From: Kribbella kalugense
GTDB lineage: Bacteria > Actinomycetota > Actinomycetes > Propionibacteriales > Kribbellaceae
Direction: 5' to 3'
Length of the DNA: 64,000 bases
Assembly (NCBI RefSeq): GCF_004365875.1
Contig: NZ_SODF01000002.1
Coordinates: 2,358,971 to 2,422,970 of the forward strand
Below, one piece after another: positions 60,938 through 64,000 of this stretch (positions are counted from its first letter, which is position 1; each line of letters starts with the position of its first letter). The notes beneath the pieces are model-generated. The model had not been told where the DNA came from. It saw only the letters and a program-made list of their open reading frames with translations, and did not search any database. The position numbers and the translations under genes are program-made.

Positions 60938-62239
60938 TCAGCTCAGGAACAGCTCGATTACGGGGACCAGGACGTTTGGTTTTTGGATTGGGAGTTTGAG
61001 GGTCAGGGTGTCGCCGGAGACGCCGCCCATGGTGGTGTTCTGGGCGGTTTGGTGTGGGTCGTTCTCGATGCGCTTGATCTCGGATGCGTCGTTGAGGAGC
61101 TGGGCGTACTTCACCTTGCCGCCGAGGCCGGACAGGTGGACGTGGCCCATTGGCCAGGAGAACAGGTGCAGGTACAGCCGGTTGCCCTTCTGGGTGAAGC
61201 GGCTGTCCGGCGGAGCGGCGTACTCCGAGGGACGCGCACCGCGGACGGACCGCTCGTGCAGCCGCATCCACTCGCCGATCGACGCCAGCGTCGCCAGGGC
61301 GCGTGGGTCGAACTCGCCCCGCCCGGTCGGGCCGACGTTCAGCAGCAGGTTGCCGTCCTTGGACACGGAGTCGACCAGCATCTTCACCAGCAGCTCCGGT
61401 GACTTCCAGTCCAGGTTGTCGCGGTCGTAGCCCCAGCTCCCGTTCAGCGTCTGGCACGCCTCCCACAGCACGGGTACGCCGTCGCGCTGCATCGGACCGT
61501 CCGGCTGGTACTGCTCCGGCGTCACGAAGTCACCGGGGATGTCGAGCCGGTCGTTGATCAGGATGTCCGGCTGCAGCTCCCGGACCATCGCCATCAGCTT
61601 CTCCGACTGCCAGTCGTCGCGCCCCTTCCCGTGGCCGTCCCGCCCGTCGTCGTACAAACGGCCCGGGTACGAGAAGTCGAACCACATGATGTCGATCGGT
61701 CCGTAGTTCGTCAGCAGCTCACGCGTCTGCGCATGCAGGTACTCGGCGTACACCTTGATGTCCCGCCCGGCCGCCTTCGCGATCGCCTCTTCGTCGTCGC
61801 GCTGCGGGTGCACCAGGTCGATCGGGAACTCGGGGTGGTGCCAGTCGATCAGCGAGTGGTAGAACCCGACCCCGAGCCCCTCGGCCCGGCAGGCCTCGAC
61901 GAACGGGCCGACCAGGTCCTTGCCCCAGGCGGTCTTCGCCACGGTGTAGTCGGACACCGCCGAGTCCCACAGGCAGAAGCCCTCGTGGTGCTTGGTCGTC
62001 AGTACGGCGTACTTCATCCCGGCCTCACGTGCCGCGCGGGCCCACTTGGTCGGGTCGTACAGATCGGGCTCGAAGTGGTCGAAGTACGGCTGGTAGTCCT
62101 CGTCGGTCAGCCGTTCGCGGTTCTTCACCCACTCGTGCCGGGCCGGCAGCGCGTACAGGCCCCAGTGGACGAACAGGCCGAACCGCCAGTCGCGGAACTT
62201 CTCAACGGAGGCCGCGGGAGGCACGTCGGTCATCAGCAA
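60938..62239 (-). CDS. alpha-L-fucosidase (GH29)
   Basis: A 433-residue GH29 enzyme. FGLFVHWGLYALPARHEWVK, YAVLTTKHHEGFCLWDS and DIMWFDFSYPGRLYDD (nucleophile Asp) are the family signatures. No signal peptide is visible, so it likely works in the cytoplasm on imported fucosides. It follows the two permease genes by 12 bases in the same direction. The C-terminal beta-domain ends at about residue 433. Confidence 0.9.
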   Translation of the reverse strand: MLMTDVPPAASVEKFRDWRFGLFVHWGLYALPARHEWVKNRERLTDEDYQPYFDHFEPDLYDPTKWARAAREAGMKYAVLTTKHHEGFCLWDSAVSDYTVAKTAWGKDLVGPFVEACRAEGLGVGFYHSLIDWHHPEFPIDLVHPQRDDEEAIAKAAGRDIKVYAEYLHAQTRELLTNYGPIDIMWFDFSYPGRLYDDGRDGHGKGRDDWQSEKLMAMVRELQPDILINDRLDIPGDFVTPEQYQPDGPMQRDGVPVLWEACQTLNGSWGYDRDNLDWKSPELLVKMLVDSVSKDGNLLLNVGPTGRGEFDPRALATLASIGEWMRLHERSVRGARPSEYAAPPDSRFTQKGNRLYLHLFSWPMGHVHLSGLGGKVKYAQLLNDASEIKRIENDPHQTAQNTTMGGVSGDTLTLKLPIQKPNVLVPVIELFLS

Positions 62240-62251
62240 TCTCCTTAAGGT

Positions 62252-63100
62252 TTAGCGGCCGCCCAGCCCGGTGACGAGCAGGCCGCGGACAAGGTGTTTC
62301 TGCAGCAGTACGACGAGCAGCACGGTCGGGATCATCGCCATGATCGACGCCGCCATCATCAGGTTCCACTGGGTGCCCTGCTGGCCGACGAACTGCGCCA
62401 GGCCGAGCGGGACGGTGCCCTTGTCCTCGACGCTGTTGATGATGATCAACGGCCACAGGAAGCTGCCCCAGAAACTGATGAAGGTGAAGACGGTCAGTAC
62501 GGCGATGGCCGGTCGGGCGAGCGGCAACATGATCCGCAGGAACGACCGGAACGGGCCGCAGCCGTCCACCCGGGCCGCTTCCTCGAGCTCGGCCGGGACG
62601 GTCAGGAAGAACTGTCTCAGCAGGAAGGTGCCGAACGCGGTGAACGCCCACGGCAGGATCAACGCCCAGTAGCTGTCCACCCAGCCGAGCGACTGCATCA
62701 GCCAGTACATCGGCACGATCAGCACTTCCTGCGGCACCATCAGCGTGCCGAGGAACAGCACGAACAGTTGCTCCCGGCCCCTGAACTTCAACCGCGCGAA
62801 GGCGTACGCCGACATGCTGGAGGCAACGACCACCACCAGGGTGCCCGCGACCGCCACGAGCAGGCTGTTCAGGAAGTACCGGTCGAACGGCGCGAACGTG
62901 AACGCGTCCGCGTAGTTCTTCCAGCGGATCTCGGAACCGAACAGATGCGGGGCCGGAGTGAACACCTCGTCGGCGGGCTTCAGCGACGTCGAAACGGCGT
63001 ACACCAAAGGACCGAGGAAGACGATCGCCACGATGATCAGCAGCGTGTGCGAGACGCCGCTGCGGACTTTGCGGGCGGCGGTGTTGGTCTCAGATGTCAT
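62252..63100 (-). CDS. sugar ABC transporter permease (MalG type)
   Basis: A 282-residue permease with six segments (LLIIVAIVFLGPLVYAVST first) and the EAA loop EEAARVDGCGPFRSFLRIML followed by ISFWGSFLWPLIIIN. It begins inside the end of the upstream permease (11-bp overlap). Together they import a sugar, presumably an alpha-L-fucoside given the fucosidase that follows. Confidence 0.9.
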   Translation of the reverse strand: MTSETNTAARKVRSGVSHTLLIIVAIVFLGPLVYAVSTSLKPADEVFTPAPHLFGSEIRWKNYADAFTFAPFDRYFLNSLLVAVAGTLVVVVASSMSAYAFARLKFRGREQLFVLFLGTLMVPQEVLIVPMYWLMQSLGWVDSYWALILPWAFTAFGTFLLRQFFLTVPAELEEAARVDGCGPFRSFLRIMLPLARPAIAVLTVFTFISFWGSFLWPLIIINSVEDKGTVPLGLAQFVGQQGTQWNLMMAASIMAMIPTVLLVVLLQKHLVRGLLVTGLGGR

Positions 63101-64000
63101 AGTTCACCCACCGCTTCTGCCCGACGAACTGGATCGCCGTGATGCCCATGATGATCACGAACAGCACCCAGCCGGCCGCCGACGCCAGGCCCATCTGGAG
63201 GAACTGCCAGCCCTGGTTGTAGACGTACATGACGATGGTCTGAGTGGCCACGCCGGGCCCGCCCTGGGTCAGGATGAACGGCTGTGCGAACACCTGGAAC
63301 GAGGTGATCAGCGTCAGCGTGGTGGCGAAGAACATCGACGGGGTGATCATCGGCCAGGTGATGTAGCGGAACCGCTGCAGCGGCCCGGCGCCGTCGATCT
63401 GCGCCGACTCCAGTTGCGACTGCGGCACCTGGTCGATCGCGGCCGAGAAGACCAGGAAGTTGTAGCCGAAGCCCTGCCAGATCGACATCGCCACGATCGC
63501 CGGCATCGCCCAGTTCGACGAGCCGAGGAAGTTGGGTGCGTCGATGCCGAACCAGCTCTGCAGGCCGCCGTCGATCAGCCCACCAGGCTGGAACAGCAGC
63601 CGCCAGACCATCACGTTGGCCACCATCGGCGTCATCACCGGGATGAAGAACAGCACCCGGAACACCTGCCGTCCCCTGATCTGCGGCCCGAGCCAGACCG
63701 CGAGCCCGAGCGAGACGATCACGTTCAGCGGGACGTAGAGCACCACGAACAGCACGGTGTTCAGCACCACCCGGCGGAACACCGGGTCGTGCAGCAGGTG
63801 CGAGTAGTTGCCGAAGCCGCGGAACGCGCGGTCCCCGAACACCGGCCAGTCGAACAGGCTGATGCCCAGCGCCATCGCGGTCGGGAACAGCGTGAACAGC
63901 GCCAGTCCGACCAGGCTCGGAGCCAGGAAGATCGAGGCGTACCGCCCGTCCCGGCGCAACGCGGGCCGGCGCCCCGCCCGGACGCCGCGGTCAGGCGGCG
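63090..64000 (-). CDS. sugar ABC transporter permease (MalF type), 5' truncated by window
   Basis: The frame stays open to the window edge, so the start lies beyond it; about 302 residues are visible. SIFLAPSLVGLALFTLFPTA is the first segment, and the EAA-like loop ESAQIDGAGPLQRFRYITWP and the terminal LFVIIMGITAIQFVGQKRW are typical of MalF-type permeases. A TTG at 63959 is a possible internal start but an Arg/Pro-rich N-terminus typical of these proteins continues upstream. Confidence 0.85.
   Translation of the reverse strand, partial: PPDRGVRAGRRPALRRDGRYASIFLAPSLVGLALFTLFPTAMALGISLFDWPVFGDRAFRGFGNYSHLLHDPVFRRVVLNTVLFVVLYVPLNVIVSLGLAVWLGPQIRGRQVFRVLFFIPVMTPMVANVMVWRLLFQPGGLIDGGLQSWFGIDAPNFLGSSNWAMPAIVAMSIWQGFGYNFLVFSAAIDQVPQSQLESAQIDGAGPLQRFRYITWPMITPSMFFATTLTLITSFQVFAQPFILTQGGPGVATQTIVMYVYNQGWQFLQMGLASAAGWVLFVIIMGITAIQFVGQKRWVNYDI

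Noticed and set aside
1..64000. tRNA, rRNA, CRISPR or insertion sequences
   Set aside because: No cloverleaf-like segments, spaced direct repeats or transposase/integrase motifs were seen by reading; I could not run a search.

Overview
The window is high-GC actinobacterial chromosome, dense in genes and with no mobile element, rRNA, tRNA or CRISPR array that I could see. GTG starts are common and many genes overlap as GTGA/ATGA. The gene content (glgM/glgC, DivIVA-domain protein, DUF3117, sigE-rseA-htrA-tatB-mrp, large sugar regulons) fits Propionibacteriales, probably Kribbella or a close relative; the genus is inference.

Layout. 1-5.4 kb: end of a secreted DUF4185 carbohydrate-active protein, MDMPI-type and PdxH-like enzymes, a CGNR regulator, a two-domain VOC protein and dapE. 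5.4-9.6 kb: LOG-family protein, a membrane-anchored DivIVA-domain protein with a very long Gln/Pro/Glu repeat tail, an SRPBCC protein and tag. 9.8-18.8 kb: secreted esterase fused to a beta-propeller, enoyl-CoA hydratase, PaaX-like regulator, DUF3117 microprotein, pepA, secreted lipase, glgM, GNAT. 18.9-26.8 kb: glgC followed without a gap by a seven-gene kynurenine catabolic operon. 26.9-39.2 kb: O-methyltransferase, then accessory sugar loci (DeoR/SIS pair, MFS/CGNR pair, and a LacI-controlled ABC importer, epimerase and glycoside hydrolase set). 39.2-50.3 kb: stress and envelope core: biotinyl carrier, sigE, rseA, rseB-like, htrA, tatB, GNAT, mrp, PspAB, htpX, DUF1003, MgtE-N/CBS protein. 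50.4-60.9 kb: HTH regulator, CoA-ester lyase, LuxR-VOC fusion, cyclophilin, Ser/Thr kinase, acyl-CoA dehydrogenase, DUF5937 regulator, CorA, stress membrane protein, MaoC hydratase. 60.9-64 kb: alpha-L-fucosidase with two ABC permeases, the last cut by the window edge.

How it works together. The core order dapE ... LOG ... tag, DUF3117, glgM/glgC, O-methyltransferase, sigE, rseA, htrA, tatB, mrp ... MgtE-N ... stress membrane protein ... corA parallels the M. tuberculosis Rv1202-Rv1239 interval as I remember it. The kynurenine operon and the sugar regulons look like insertions into that backbone. The kynurenine genes cover N-formylkynurenine to the 2-aminomuconate deamination product, but no tryptophan 2,3-dioxygenase is present. 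The LacI-controlled set shares GCGAAA-N4-TTTCGC-type operators. The lyase, acyl-CoA dehydrogenase and MaoC genes resemble the lower ethylmalonyl-CoA pathway, scattered over 9 kb.

Non-coding structure is the most unusual part: a pair of related 95-bp palindromes (11989-12083, 60838-60932), a 60-bp palindrome containing a stop codon (29444-29503), and a 162-bp hairpin element (55850-56011) whose arm differences are all strand-biased transitions. No gene-free stretch exceeds 300 bases; the largest are 55787-56055 (hairpin element) and 11919-12145 (operator plus 95-bp palindrome).
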